Part shown: positions 51,932-61,024 of the stretch, in pieces | How the letters are laid out: every line of letters begins with the position of its first letter | Numbering within the stretch: the first letter of the stretch is position 1 | Assembly: GCF_031458175.1 (NCBI RefSeq) | Contig: NZ_JAVDXX010000001.1 | Span: 1,364,001 to 1,428,000 of the forward strand | Direction of reading: 5' to 3' | Length of the DNA stretch: 64,000 bases | DNA from: Pseudoglutamicibacter albus | Lineage (GTDB): Bacteria > Actinomycetota > Actinomycetes > Actinomycetales > Micrococcaceae | Position numbers and translations under genes: made by a program | Notes under the pieces: generated by a model | Seen by the model: the letters and a program-made list of their open reading frames with translations, nothing else | Told to the model about the DNA's origin: nothing | Database searches by the model: none

Positions 51932-52837
51932 ATGGCTCTCATGTTCAAACGCCGTAGCACCAAGCGTGCCAGCGCCGTTTTCGCAACCCTGGCTGCAGCA
52001 TCGCTGGCCCTCACCGCGTGCGGTGGCGGCGACAGCCAGGCTGAGCACGTGGACGTCGACGCTAAGAAGGACGTCAAGATCGAAGGCTCCAAGACCTTCG
52101 ACAAGATCTCCAAGGACGGCAAGGTCGTCATCGGTGTGAAGGAAGACCAGCCAGGTCTTGGCTACCTCGATGCGGCAACCGGCGAGCGCTCCGGCTTCGA
52201 CATCGAAATCGCGCGCTGGATGGCAGCTGAACTCGGCGTTGAGGCCGACAAGATCGAATACAAGGTGGTTGACTCCGCAAACCGCGAGCAGGCGCTCTCC
52301 AACGGCGACGTTGACCTCTACGTCGGCACCTACTCGATCACCGATAAGCGTAAGCAGCAGGTCGGCTTCGTTGGCCCGTACTTCGAGACCGGCCAGGGTC
52401 TCTTGGTGAAGAAGGACGATGACAGCATCAAGTCTGAGAAGGATTTGAAGGGTAAGAAGGTCTGCTCGGCAACCGGCTCGACCCCGCTGCAGAACATCGA
52501 AGAGAACTTCAAGGACACCAAGGCCGTGGGTATGGACAAGTACTCCGCATGTGTCTCTGCCCTCATGGACGGCAACGTTGACGCTGTCACGACCGACCAG
52601 GCGATCCTTTTGGGTTACGCATCCAACGATCCTGACAACCTCAAGGTTGTTGGCGAACCTTTCACTGAGGAGCTCTACGGCGTCGGTATCCCTAAGGGTG
52701 ACACCGCGCTGTGCACGGCCCTCTCCGATGCGATGACCTCCGAGGACGGCAAGAAGCACTGGACCGAGGTCTATGACGCAACGCTTGGCAAGTCCGGCAC
52801 CAAGGTTGAACAGCCGACCCCAGCCAAGTGCGACTAA
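51932..52837 (+). CDS. gluB: Glutamate-binding lipoprotein
   Basis: 301 residues. A lipoprotein signal ends at lipobox 'LALTAC' (Cys30). The mature part is a type II periplasmic-binding fold ('KVVIGVKEDQPGLGYLD', 'GFDIEIARWMAAELGV', 'GTYSITDKRKQQVGFVGPY' in part), as in GluB/GlnH. Membrane-anchored substrate capture for GluCD. The stop codon is embedded in a tandem 14-bp duplication (GTGCGACTAAC, 52829 and 52843). Confidence 0.93.
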   Translation: MALMFKRRSTKRASAVFATLAAASLALTACGGGDSQAEHVDVDAKKDVKIEGSKTFDKISKDGKVVIGVKEDQPGLGYLDAATGERSGFDIEIARWMAAELGVEADKIEYKVVDSANREQALSNGDVDLYVGTYSITDKRKQQVGFVGPYFETGQGLLVKKDDDSIKSEKDLKGKKVCSATGSTPLQNIEENFKDTKAVGMDKYSACVSALMDGNVDAVTTDQAILLGYASNDPDNLKVVGEPFTEELYGVGIPKGDTALCTALSDAMTSEDGKKHWTEVYDATLGKSGTKVEQPTPAKCD

Positions 52838-52884
52838 CACTGTGCGACTAACTCCCTGCGGCTAGTCGTGCGTGACTCATAAGG

Positions 52885-52921
52885 AAGGCGGCTCGGGCGC
52901 TGAAAACTCGAGCCGCCTTTC
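52885..52921 (+). terminator. Terminator/attenuator between gluB and gluC
   Basis: An 11-bp stem (AAGGCGGCTCG at 52885-52895, CGAGCCGCCTT at 52909-52919) ending in TT-CC. It lies inside the operon and may reduce permease expression relative to GluA and the abundantly needed GluB, or stabilise the gluAB 3' end. Confidence 0.75.
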
Positions 52922-52962
52922 CTATGGACACCGCTACGCCGTGGGCTCACACGGACTCTCCC

Positions 52963-53016
52963 CCACCTTGCAGACCTTTCCCACCTTGCAGACCCCTCCT
53001 ACCTTGCAGACAAGGA
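52963..53016. repeat. Three tandem 18-bp repeats upstream of gluC
   Basis: Units 52963-52980, 52981-52998 and 52999-53016 share CYACCTTGCAGAC. The last runs into the gluC Shine-Dalgarno (AAGGAG). Confidence 0.85.
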
Positions 53017-53024
53017 GCGCTTAG

Positions 53025-53708
53025 ATGGATGCGCTAGCCGAGTTCTGGCGAGTACTCACCGAAAATAGCGACATATATATACGCGGCTTCCAGATGACCC
53101 TCTGGCTTTTTGTGGTCTCGGGCGCCGGTTCCCTCATCCTCGGCACCATTGTTGGTGCGATGCGGGTCTCCCCTGTGCCTGTGATGCGGGCGGTGGGTGC
53201 GTTCTATGTCAACGCGGTCCGTAACACGCCGTTGACGTTGATCCTCATGTTTTTCGCGCTTGGTTACCCCAAGCTCGCATCCAGCGATAGCTCGATTCTG
53301 CCTAAGTTGGATTTCGTTCAGCTCGCGATCGTCGGCTTGACGCTCTACACCGCAACCTATGTTGCTGAAGCGTTGCGTTCCGGCATCAACACTGTGCCGT
53401 TGGGGCAAGCGGAAGCCGCCCGCGCCGTCGGGCTCACGTTCGGCCAATCCATGACCCAAATCATTTTGCCGCAAGCGTTCCGGGCAACCGTTCCACCGAT
53501 GTTCTCGGTGTTCATCGCATTGCTGAAGAACACGACGGTTGCAGCGGCTTTCGGTGTGGTCGAGGCCGGTACGATCCGCCAGTACCTCTCCGAACGCTCC
53601 GAACCGCAGCTGCAGGGCCTCATCTGGGTTGCCATCATCTTCGTGGCGCTCGTGATGATTCTCTCCGTAGTGCAGCGGTACTTCGAACGTAAGTGGAAGG
53701 TGGCATAA
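53025..53708 (+). CDS. gluC: Glutamate ABC transporter permease GluC
   Basis: 227 residues with about five membrane segments and the HisM/GlnP-type EAA loop 'EAARAVGLTFGQSMTQIILPQA' (in part). ATG 53025 has AAGGAG upstream. Pairs with GluD; separated from gluB by a terminator and three tandem repeats. Confidence 0.92.
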   Translation: MDALAEFWRVLTENSDIYIRGFQMTLWLFVVSGAGSLILGTIVGAMRVSPVPVMRAVGAFYVNAVRNTPLTLILMFFALGYPKLASSDSSILPKLDFVQLAIVGLTLYTATYVAEALRSGINTVPLGQAEAARAVGLTFGQSMTQIILPQAFRATVPPMFSVFIALLKNTTVAAAFGVVEAGTIRQYLSERSEPQLQGLIWVAIIFVALVMILSVVQRYFERKWKVA

Positions 53709-53710
53709 CC

Positions 53711-54565
53711 ATGGCGGCTTCAGTTCTCTACGATCAGCCTGGCCCGCGCGCCAAAGTCCGCAACCGCATCCTGGCGGTGGCCACCATCGTTGTGGTTGCA
53801 GGGATCGTGTGGTTCATCATCAGCCAGTTCGCGGCGGCTGGACAGTTCGCGCCCCAAAAGTGGGCGTTCTTGCAGTCGCCACGCATCATGCAGGGCTTTA
53901 TCCAAGGCGCTGTGAATACGCTGACCGCGTTCGGGCTCGCGGCGGTGCTTTCGCTCGCGCTCGGGTTCATCCTCGCGGTCGGGCGGCTCTCAGATCACGC
54001 ATGGGTGCGCGCAATCTTCTCATTCCTCGTTGAGACGTTCCGCGCCATCCCGCTGCTGATCCTCATGATGTTGCTGTACTACGGCCTACCAACGTTGGAC
54101 ATCAAGATGACGCCGTTCACCGCCGTCGTGATCGCGTTGACCGCCTACAACGGCTCGGTTCTGGCTGAGGCGATCCGCGCGGGCGTTGTTTCGCTACCGA
54201 AGGGTCAGGCGGAAGCCGCGTACGCGATCGGTATGCGTAAATATCAGGTCATGACGCTCATCTTGCTACCGCAGGCCGTGAAGTCGATGCTGCCGGTCAT
54301 CATCTCCCAGCTCGTGGTGGCGCTCAAGGACACGGCACTTGGTTTCGTGATCACATACCAGGAGCTGCTGTATCAGGTGAAGCTTGTGGGCAACCAGATC
54401 TCGTTCGGCTACCCGTTGATCCCTGCAGCGATGGTCGGCGCCGTGATGTACATCGGTTTGTGCCTCATCCTCTCCGGTGTTGCCCGCTACGCCGAATACC
54501 GCATCAACAAGCAGCCAGGCACCAAGAAGGCTCGCGCGAAGATGGAGAACGTTCAAGTCACATAG
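53711..54565 (+). CDS. gluD: Glutamate ABC transporter permease GluD
   Basis: 284 residues from ATG 53711, 2 bp after the gluC stop, with GGAAGG upstream; GTG 53693 is a less likely start inside gluC. Membrane segments alternate with the EAA loop 'GQAEAAYAIGMRKYQVMTLI'. The basic C-terminal end (KKARAK) is cytoplasmic. Completes the glutamate uptake system. Confidence 0.92.
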   Translation: MAASVLYDQPGPRAKVRNRILAVATIVVVAGIVWFIISQFAAAGQFAPQKWAFLQSPRIMQGFIQGAVNTLTAFGLAAVLSLALGFILAVGRLSDHAWVRAIFSFLVETFRAIPLLILMMLLYYGLPTLDIKMTPFTAVVIALTAYNGSVLAEAIRAGVVSLPKGQAEAAYAIGMRKYQVMTLILLPQAVKSMLPVIISQLVVALKDTALGFVITYQELLYQVKLVGNQISFGYPLIPAAMVGAVMYIGLCLILSGVARYAEYRINKQPGTKKARAKMENVQVT

Positions 54566-54615
54566 CTGAATGCAGACGTTATGCCTGCGCTCTTATGTGA
54601 GCTGTGTGACATACT

Positions 54616-56115
54616 TTGTCCGTGACTAGTGACAATCAGGGATTCTCTACCGTTCAGCGCCACTTGCTTGTGGTGACGTTATTCCCCATGTTCATGACGC
54701 TTCTGAGCGTATCGATTGTCAACGTCATTCTCCCTTCCATCAAGCACACCTTCGAAGCTGATGATTCCCAGCTTCAATGGGTCGTCTCCGGTTACGCGCT
54801 AGCTTTCGGTGTGTTGCTGGTTGCGGCTGGCCGGACCGGCGATGTGTATGGCCGCGGCCGCCTATTCGTGGCGGGCCTGGCCGTGTTCGGGCTGGGTTCG
54901 CTCTTGGCGGGGCTAGCTCCGAACACTACGGTGCTCAACATTGCCCGCGCACTGACCGGACTGGGCTCCGGTGCACTGGGTCCGCAGATCATCGGGCTGA
55001 TCCAACAGTTCTTTAGCGGAAGCAAACGCGGGCGCGCGTTCGGCCTCTTCGGCGCAGTCGTGGGTGTCTCCGTGGCGATCGGCCCGGTACTGGGCGGTGT
55101 GCTGATTGCTGTGTTTGGCGCGGAATGGGGTTGGCGCGCCTCGATCCTCATCAACGTCCCGATCGCGGCGTTCGCGATCCTGATGTCCAAGAAATGGTTC
55201 CCGGCAGGCGCTTGGGAACCTGTTCCCGCAGCTGATCAACCGGCAGGCATCCAGCGTGAGGGCGTGGAGGTTTCAGGTGACCGCGCGAAAGCTGACATCG
55301 ACCCGGTGGGTATCACCCTGTTCGGTTTGTCGGTATTGCTGGTCATGTTGCCGTTTATGGAGGCCCGCGCCTCCGCGTGGTTCTGGGCCGCGCTGCCTGT
55401 AGGGCTCGTGTTGCTTGTGGGATGGGTTTTCTGGGAACGCGCCTATGAACGCCGCGGCCGCTCCCCCATGGTGGACCTCAACCTCTTCAAAACGCGTTCT
55501 TTCGCCAACGGCACCGCGCTAATCTCCGTACATTTCACCGGCATGCCGGCCATCTGGTTGTTGGTTGCGGTCTATATGCAGAACGGCCACGGCGAATCCG
55601 CGCTCGCGGCCGGCTCAATCGGCTTGCCAGCTGCGATCATCTCCGCGGTGACGTCCGCGATCGCTGGCCGGCACATCGTGCGTTTAGGCCGCATCCTGGT
55701 GCTGACCGCGCAGTTCGTGGTGCTCGCAGGCCTGCTCGGGAGCATCCTGGTGATCTGGATGATCGAAACCTGGGACATTTCAGTGTGGTGGCTCATGCTG
55801 CCGCTCGCGTTCACCGGCGGCGCCCAAGGTGCCGTGATCAGCCCGAACCAGACCCTCACACTGGCCGATGTGCCAGTCCAGTACGCGGGTTCCGCCGGCG
55901 GGGTCATGCAGACCGGCCAGCGCGTCGGCACCGCGATCGGGCTCGCGCTGGTCACGGGTATCGTTTTCGCGAGTGTGGCGGCAACCGGCAACTGGGACCA
56001 CGCCACAATGATCGGTTTCGCAACCGTGTTCGTGATCGGTTCACTGGCTACCGCGCTCAGCATGTTGGATCTCTACCAGTCCCGGAAAGAACGCCGGAAC
56101 CGCTACGGGGCATGA
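54616..56115 (+). CDS. MFS drug exporter, DHA2 (EmrB/QacA) family
   Basis: 499 residues with 14 predicted membrane segments. Motif A-like 'GRTGDVYGRGRLFVAGL' lies after TM2 and motif C-like 'GVSVAIGPVLGGVLI' in TM5. A hydrophilic loop at ~200-230 splits the protein. TTG 54616 or GTG 54622 is the start. Single-gene unit; substrate unknown. It ends at a shared bidirectional terminator with gltA. Confidence 0.9.
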   Translation: MSVTSDNQGFSTVQRHLLVVTLFPMFMTLLSVSIVNVILPSIKHTFEADDSQLQWVVSGYALAFGVLLVAAGRTGDVYGRGRLFVAGLAVFGLGSLLAGLAPNTTVLNIARALTGLGSGALGPQIIGLIQQFFSGSKRGRAFGLFGAVVGVSVAIGPVLGGVLIAVFGAEWGWRASILINVPIAAFAILMSKKWFPAGAWEPVPAADQPAGIQREGVEVSGDRAKADIDPVGITLFGLSVLLVMLPFMEARASAWFWAALPVGLVLLVGWVFWERAYERRGRSPMVDLNLFKTRSFANGTALISVHFTGMPAIWLLVAVYMQNGHGESALAAGSIGLPAAIISAVTSAIAGRHIVRLGRILVLTAQFVVLAGLLGSILVIWMIETWDISVWWLMLPLAFTGGAQGAVISPNQTLTLADVPVQYAGSAGGVMQTGQRVGTAIGLALVTGIVFASVAATGNWDHATMIGFATVFVIGSLATALSMLDLYQSRKERRNRYGA

Positions 56116-56130
56116 CTAGCTCTCCACAAA

Positions 56131-56173
56131 ACGAGAGAGGCGCCACCACGAAAATCGTGGTGGCGCCCTCTCG
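56131..56173. terminator. Bidirectional terminator between the MFS gene and gltA
   Basis: A near-perfect inverted repeat: ACGAGAG-A-GGCGCCACCACG (56131-56150) against 56156-56173, 5-nt loop AAAAT, with A and T runs on the two sides. Confidence 0.9.
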
Positions 56174-56219
56174 TTTATACGGTCTGGAGCGTTAGGCTCG
56201 CGCTCACATCAGGGGCCGA

Positions 56220-57497
56220 CTACGCGTTCGGGTAGTCGCGCTGTGTGTAGCCGGTGTAGAGCTGACGCGGACGGCCAATCTTACGTTCTGGGTCCTGCAT
56301 CATTTCACGCCACTGAGCAATCCAGCCCGGCAAGCGGCCGATCGCGAACAGGACGGTGAACATCTTCTCTGGGAAGCCCATCGCCTTGTAGATCAGGCCC
56401 GTGTAGAAGTCCACGTTCGGGTAGAGCTTACGCTCGATGAAGTAATCATCGTTGAGCGCCTTCTCTTCCAGGTTCATCGCGATGTCGAGCAGCTCGTTGG
56501 AGCCGTGCTTCTTGAGGATGCGGTGTGCGGTCTCCTTGACGATCTTCGCGCGAGGATCATACGACTTGTAGACGCGGTGACCGAAGCCCATGAGGCGGAT
56601 GCCGGCTTCCTTGTTCTTGACCTTCTCCATGAACTCGGACGGTTCGAGGCCTTCGGTCTGGATCTGCTTGAGCATGTGCAGAACCGCCTCGTTCGCGCCA
56701 CCGTGGGCCGGGCCGAACAGAGCGTTGATGCCAGCGGATACGGAAGCGAACAGGTTCGCGTCAGCGGAACCAACCATGCGGACCGTGGAGGTCGAGCAGT
56801 TCTGTTCGTGGTCAGCGTGCAGAATCAGCAACTGGTCGAGTGCACGCACCGTCTCCGGGTCCAGCTCGTATGGCTCAGCTGGGTTAGCGAAGCACAAGCG
56901 GATGAAGTTCTCCACAAGGCTCAGCGAGTTATCCGGGTAGAGCAACGCTCGGCCGGTCGACTTCTTCAAAGCGTATGCGGCGATGACCGGAACCTTTGCC
57001 ATGAGGCGGATCGTGGACAGCTCGATCTGTTCCTCATCGAAGGGGTCCAGAGAATCCTGGTACCACGTAGACAGCGCCGAAACAGCCGAGGACAGCAGCG
57101 GCATCGGGTGGGCGTCGCGCGGGAAGCCGTCGAAGAAGCTACGCATCTCCTCGTGCAGGAGGGTGCGGCGGCGAATGCTCTGATCCCATTCTTTATACTG
57201 CTCGGCGTTCGGGAGTTCGCCCTTGATCAACAGGTAGGAGGTCTCCAGGAAGTTCGACTTCTCAGCGAGCTGCTCGATCGGGTAGCCGCGGTAACGCAGG
57301 ATCCCCTGCTCACCGTCGATAAAGGTGATGGCCGACTTCGTCGACGCCGTGTTCATGTACCCCGGGTCATACGTGACTGCGCCGGTTTCTTTACGCAGCG
57401 GAGCGATTGCCAGGCCTTCGTTGCCTTCTGCCGCTTCCACAACGCCGAGGTCAAGCTGCTTCCCGGCATAGCTCAACTGTGCATTCGCATCAGTCAT
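56220..57497 (-). CDS. gltA: Citrate synthase
   Basis: 425 residues from ATG 57497 (GGAGG upstream); upstream ATG options are not conserved. Type II citrate synthase: 'HADHEQNCSTSTVRMVGS', 'GPAHGGANEAVLHML' and 'MGFGHRVYKSYDPRA' hold the catalytic His/Asp region. It condenses acetyl-CoA and oxaloacetate, the first step of the TCA cycle. The sequence upstream carries a 22-bp tandem duplication (57621-57664). Confidence 0.96.
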   Translation of the reverse strand: MTDANAQLSYAGKQLDLGVVEAAEGNEGLAIAPLRKETGAVTYDPGYMNTASTKSAITFIDGEQGILRYRGYPIEQLAEKSNFLETSYLLIKGELPNAEQYKEWDQSIRRRTLLHEEMRSFFDGFPRDAHPMPLLSSAVSALSTWYQDSLDPFDEEQIELSTIRLMAKVPVIAAYALKKSTGRALLYPDNSLSLVENFIRLCFANPAEPYELDPETVRALDQLLILHADHEQNCSTSTVRMVGSADANLFASVSAGINALFGPAHGGANEAVLHMLKQIQTEGLEPSEFMEKVKNKEAGIRLMGFGHRVYKSYDPRAKIVKETAHRILKKHGSNELLDIAMNLEEKALNDDYFIERKLYPNVDFYTGLIYKAMGFPEKMFTVLFAIGRLPGWIAQWREMMQDPERKIGRPRQLYTGYTQRDYPNA

Positions 57498-57620
57498 GTG
57501 GAGTGCCTCCTGAGTGAGATAGTTGACGTGCCGCGTGTAGCGCCGGTCACTTCCGGGCACACGGGTGGCTCCCTTATACCGTATCCTGTCCGCGCCACGG
57601 CTGCGAGCTGAGCGCGCTAA

Positions 57621-57664
57621 TTTTGCCACAGGCTAAGCGCTCTTTTGCCGCACGCTAAGCACTC
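57621..57664. repeat. 22-bp tandem duplication upstream of gltA
   Basis: Units 57621-57642 and 57643-57664 (TTTTGCCRCASGCTAAGCRCTC). It lies between dapC (stop at 57740) and gltA (start 57497), both on the minus strand, and could overlap the gltA promoter. Confidence 0.8.
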
Positions 57665-57739
57665 CAGCGCAATTCTGCAGGTACCCGTGTTAGTTCTTGA
57701 GGTGCCCAGGTTGGTTCAGACTGCCCGCCTGCATCGAGG

Positions 57740-58939
57740 TTACTTTAGCCGCTCTACCGCGGCTTGGATCCGTTCATCTGGTGCGGTGAGCGCGATGCGA
57801 ACGTGCTGGGTTCCGTGCGGTCCATAGAACGCGCCGGGGCCGGCGATGATCCCGCGATCGGCGAGCCAGCCGATGGTGTCCCAACAGTCCTCACCGCGTG
57901 TGGCCCATAAGTACAGGCCGGCTTCTGAATGCTCGATGCTGAACCCGGCCGCCTCGAGCGCGTTCTTCAAGAGTTCGCGGCGGGCACGGTAGAGGTTCTT
58001 CTGCTGCGTAACGTGCGCATCGTCGGCAAGACCTACCGTCATCGCGTGCTGGACCGGGCCGGGGATCATCATGCCCGCGTGTTTGCGGGTGTTAATGAGA
58101 TCCGGCATGAGTTCCGGGGCACCCGTGACGAACGCAGCGCGATATCCGGCGAGGTTGGACTGCTTGGACATCGAATAGATCCCCAGAAGCCGGGTGAGGT
58201 CTCCCCCATTGACGTCCGTGTCCAGGATCGAGGGAACAGAGTCTTCCCATTCGCCCCAGCCGAGTTCGGCATAACATTCATCCGAGGCGATGACCGCGCC
58301 GATCTCGCGGGCATCACGCACCCAACGGGCGAGCTCGTCGCGGCTGAGCACCGAACCGGTAGGGTTGCCCGGTGAATTCAGGTAGATCAGCTTCACGCGG
58401 GAACGTGTCGCGTCATCCAGCTCATCTAAAGAATCAGCTGAGACCGCCTCAGCACCAGCAAGCTTGGCTCCCACCGCGTACGTCGGGTACGCAACGCGCG
58501 GGCACACCACCACATCAGTGTTTCCATGACCAGCGGCAGCATCTGCGCCAGCGGCGGCTTTCTCACCACCGTGAGGCCCCAGCCCCAAGATGAGGGGCAG
58601 CCACGCGATGAACTCCTTGGAGCCCACCACCGGCATCACCATATCCGCGGACACATCCGTGGCGTTGCGGCGGCGGCGCCACCACTGCGCGATCGCCTCC
58701 CGTAGCTCGGCCGTGCCTTGCGTTGTTGGGTAGCCCGGCGAATTCGTGGCCTCGGCGAGCGCGTCCTGCAGGATCTGGGGTGTCGGGTCCACCGGGGTGC
58801 CGATCGAAATGTCGACCGCACCGTCGGGGTGGGCGTGCGCGCGCTCACGATACGGCGCTAGAAGCTCCCACGGATAGTCAGGAAGATGCAACCCGAACGA
58901 TGCGGATGGCTGGGCTGTTGACCGCTCAGATGTGCTCAT
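57740..58939 (-). CDS. dapC: N-succinyldiaminopimelate aminotransferase
   Basis: 399 residues, fold-type I aminotransferase. 'SIGTPVDPTP', 'GYPTTQGTAELREAI', 'NSPGNPTGSVLS' and the PLP-lysine region 'YSMSKQSNLAGYR' are visible. The pairing with a ferredoxin gene directly upstream (fdxA-dapC) is the actinobacterial arrangement, supporting a role in the lysine/diaminopimelate pathway. 21 bp separate the two genes. Confidence 0.93.
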   Translation of the reverse strand: MSTSERSTAQPSASFGLHLPDYPWELLAPYRERAHAHPDGAVDISIGTPVDPTPQILQDALAEATNSPGYPTTQGTAELREAIAQWWRRRRNATDVSADMVMPVVGSKEFIAWLPLILGLGPHGGEKAAAGADAAAGHGNTDVVVCPRVAYPTYAVGAKLAGAEAVSADSLDELDDATRSRVKLIYLNSPGNPTGSVLSRDELARWVRDAREIGAVIASDECYAELGWGEWEDSVPSILDTDVNGGDLTRLLGIYSMSKQSNLAGYRAAFVTGAPELMPDLINTRKHAGMMIPGPVQHAMTVGLADDAHVTQQKNLYRARRELLKNALEAAGFSIEHSEAGLYLWATRGEDCWDTIGWLADRGIIAGPGAFYGPHGTQHVRIALTAPDERIQAAVERLK

Positions 58940-58960
58940 GTGTTCCTTGTCCTGAGCGGT

Positions 58961-59284
58961 TCAGTCTTGGTTTTGCGGAGGTAGCGCGTCGATGAACGGG
59001 TGGTCGAAATCGAAGGCACCCGAACGGGCCGCACCGCCTGGGGAGCCGATCTCGTCGAAGAAGTCGACGTTGGCTTTGTAGTATTCCGCCCATTCTTCGG
59101 GTACATCGTCTTCGTAGTAGATGGCTTCCACGGGGCAGACCGGTTCGCATGCGCCGCAGTCAACGCACTCATCCGGGTGGATGTAGAGCATGCGGTTGCC
59201 TTCATAGATGCAGTCCACTGGGCATTCGTCAATGCACGCCTTGTCTTTCAAATCCACACAGGGCTGCGCAATGATGTAGGTCAC
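58961..59284 (-). CDS. fdxA: 7Fe ferredoxin
   Basis: 107 residues. Cluster ligands: 'CVDLKDKACIDECPVDC' for the [3Fe-4S]/[4Fe-4S] first site and 'CVDCGACEPVCPVEAI' for the second. The C-terminal extension is typical of the FdxA/FdxC type. Small soluble electron carrier; first gene of the fdxA-dapC unit. Confidence 0.95.
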   Translation of the reverse strand: MTYIIAQPCVDLKDKACIDECPVDCIYEGNRMLYIHPDECVDCGACEPVCPVEAIYYEDDVPEEWAEYYKANVDFFDEIGSPGGAARSGAFDFDHPFIDALPPQNQD

Positions 59285-59393
59285 GCTGGTCGCCTTACCT
59301 TTCCACGACTGGGATAGCGGTTGAAACTGTTGAGCCTCAGTTTAGTAGCCTGCGCCGTTGATGCCTAAAGTTTCCCCCGGCGCTATGGTGCGC

Positions 59394-60473
59394 TCAGAGG
59401 AAAGGGTCAACCCGGCGTAGTGCTTGGAAACTTTGCCCGTGGGTGCCGACCAGTGCCGCGGGCTTGCCGTTGACGGCCAGGGTGATGCGGTGGTCGAAAG
59501 GGGTTTTATGGCGTTGATCAACCCACGGCAGAACTCCGTAGGGTTCCGACGAGATCCAGGTGATGTTTGGGAATTCGGCCAGTGCTGTGCGGAAGGCTTC
59601 CCGGCGGTCTGGGCTGAGGTAGTACAAAACCCAGGTGTGGAAGACCACGATGCGGGCCTCGCGGGGCGCTTGCCGTATCAGATCCGGGATCGCTTCAACG
59701 AGGTCACCGGCAATGATTCGGGCGGGTTCGGCCAGCGCTATCTGAGCGGCGGCGTGGAGACGCCGCCTGCGTTCCTGGTGTTCTGGCCAGATGAGGGTTT
59801 CCAGCCACGCGAGCTCCTCCTCGCGTGCGAGGTTGAGCGGGTTGAGGTCTGCCCCTGCACGGTAGCCAACCTCCGGGATATGGTCTGGAACCCAGTCCGC
59901 GTCGATAGCGCACGGCAGGGTTACAGTGGATGGCCCAGCGTCCGGGTGGAGCTCGACTGTCTGCCCCGCAGTGGTCGTGTAGGCGTAGGAGTAGCGGTCC
60001 GGGTAGAGGCACAACCCGGCGCTCGCGCCGGCTTCGATCAGGGCGAGCGGCGCCTGCTCGTCAGCGGGCCGGGAACCCGCATCGGAGGCCGCGGCTGTGT
60101 TGGCTCCAGAGGTCGCGGTTGCTGGGGCATCCAGCCGGTGGAGCCGCGAGAGTATCGGTAGCATCGCGGCGCATCGGTTCGCCTCATTCGTTTGCGTTGC
60201 CCGCTGCAGAACTTCAGGCTTGACTTGTTCCCAGTTCTTCAACAGCCAGGTACGGAACTGTTCGTAGTCCCCTACCGGGGCACCGAGTAGCCGGGCGGAT
60301 GCGAAGACGAGGTTCGGTTGGGTCTTCAAACCTGGCAGCTGGGCGATCAACTGCAACACAGCAGGATCCTGGGCTACTCCCTGCGCCCATTGGTCATAAG
60401 TTGCGGAGATTCCCCGAGCCTCGGCCTCAGCAAAGTGGCGGTAGGTTTCCGCAATTGTGGCATGCATGCCCAC
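59394..60473 (-). CDS. DUF2332 family protein
   Basis: 359 residues. 'EAEARGISATYDQWA', 'LIEAGASAGLCLYPDRY', 'RAGADLNPLNLARE' and 'VVFHTWVLYYLSPDRREAF' match the actinobacterial DUF2332 family. The 'EAGASAGL' segment looks like a SAM-binding motif I (ExGxSxG), suggesting a methyltransferase-like fold, though no activity is established. Confidence 0.88.
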   Translation of the reverse strand: MGMHATIAETYRHFAEAEARGISATYDQWAQGVAQDPAVLQLIAQLPGLKTQPNLVFASARLLGAPVGDYEQFRTWLLKNWEQVKPEVLQRATQTNEANRCAAMLPILSRLHRLDAPATATSGANTAAASDAGSRPADEQAPLALIEAGASAGLCLYPDRYSYAYTTTAGQTVELHPDAGPSTVTLPCAIDADWVPDHIPEVGYRAGADLNPLNLAREEELAWLETLIWPEHQERRRRLHAAAQIALAEPARIIAGDLVEAIPDLIRQAPREARIVVFHTWVLYYLSPDRREAFRTALAEFPNITWISSEPYGVLPWVDQRHKTPFDHRITLAVNGKPAALVGTHGQSFQALRRVDPFL

Positions 60474-60676
60474 CAGGGTAAGTTCCCTAGCCGTCTAGAA
60501 CCCACCCGGGTGCAATATTTGTTCTTTTGGGAATATCTGCCCGCCGCGCATCGTGCGCCACCAGCCGCACCCTGCCGACGCACCGACACCGTCCTGACTC
60601 ACCGGCACCGGCGATGCACCGGAACCGCCCCGAAGCATCGGCATGAGGCAAAGCGCGGCTGTGAGATGATCGCTGC

Positions 60677-61024
60677 ATGGCTGATCTGTTTGATGCCCTC
60701 GGTGTTGGTGCGCGTGTTGTTGCACGCTATCGCTTGCCGGATGGCGTGCTGACGGATGCGCTGGGTGAGATCGTCTATATCGGGGCGGGCGAGGACTATG
60801 TGCCCGATGCCGACCGTCATGACGCGGCAGAGGCACAAACCCCTCACGCTGATGCGCCTGCCCTCGATACTGGCAAACAAGCGTCCGCTCCCGCTGGTGC
60901 GGGCAGGGTTGTTGTGGTGCGTACGCGGCGCGGCGATGTGGTGGTGCCGACCTCGCGCATCACTCACGCTAAGCCTGTTCCGCCTCCACCTCAAAGACGC
61001 GGGCCTCGCGCGCACGGCGGCTGA
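60677..61024 (+). CDS. Small SH3-like protein, stand-alone form of an acetyltransferase N-domain
   Basis: 115 residues. 'GARVVARYRLPDGVLTDALGEIVYI' (in part) and 'VVVVRTRRGDVVVPTSRITHAKPVPPPP' (in part) form a small beta-barrel. In Actinobacteria this domain is usually the N-terminal part of a GNAT acetyltransferase; here it ends after a Pro-rich stretch, with no GNAT domain. The middle ~30 residues are Ala/Asp-rich. It overlaps the 3' end of the convergent gene by 56 bp. Confidence 0.6.
   Translation: MADLFDALGVGARVVARYRLPDGVLTDALGEIVYIGAGEDYVPDADRHDAAEAQTPHADAPALDTGKQASAPAGAGRVVVVRTRRGDVVVPTSRITHAKPVPPPPQRRGPRAHGG

Noticed and set aside
51581-52840. Open frame of ~420 codons on the minus strand
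   Set aside because: Antisense to gluA/gluB; a mirror of their codon usage.
60474-60676. Possible small gene or RNA upstream of the SH3-like gene
   Set aside because: About 200 bp with short open frames in several phases but no RBS-linked, family-like frame and no stable terminator stem.
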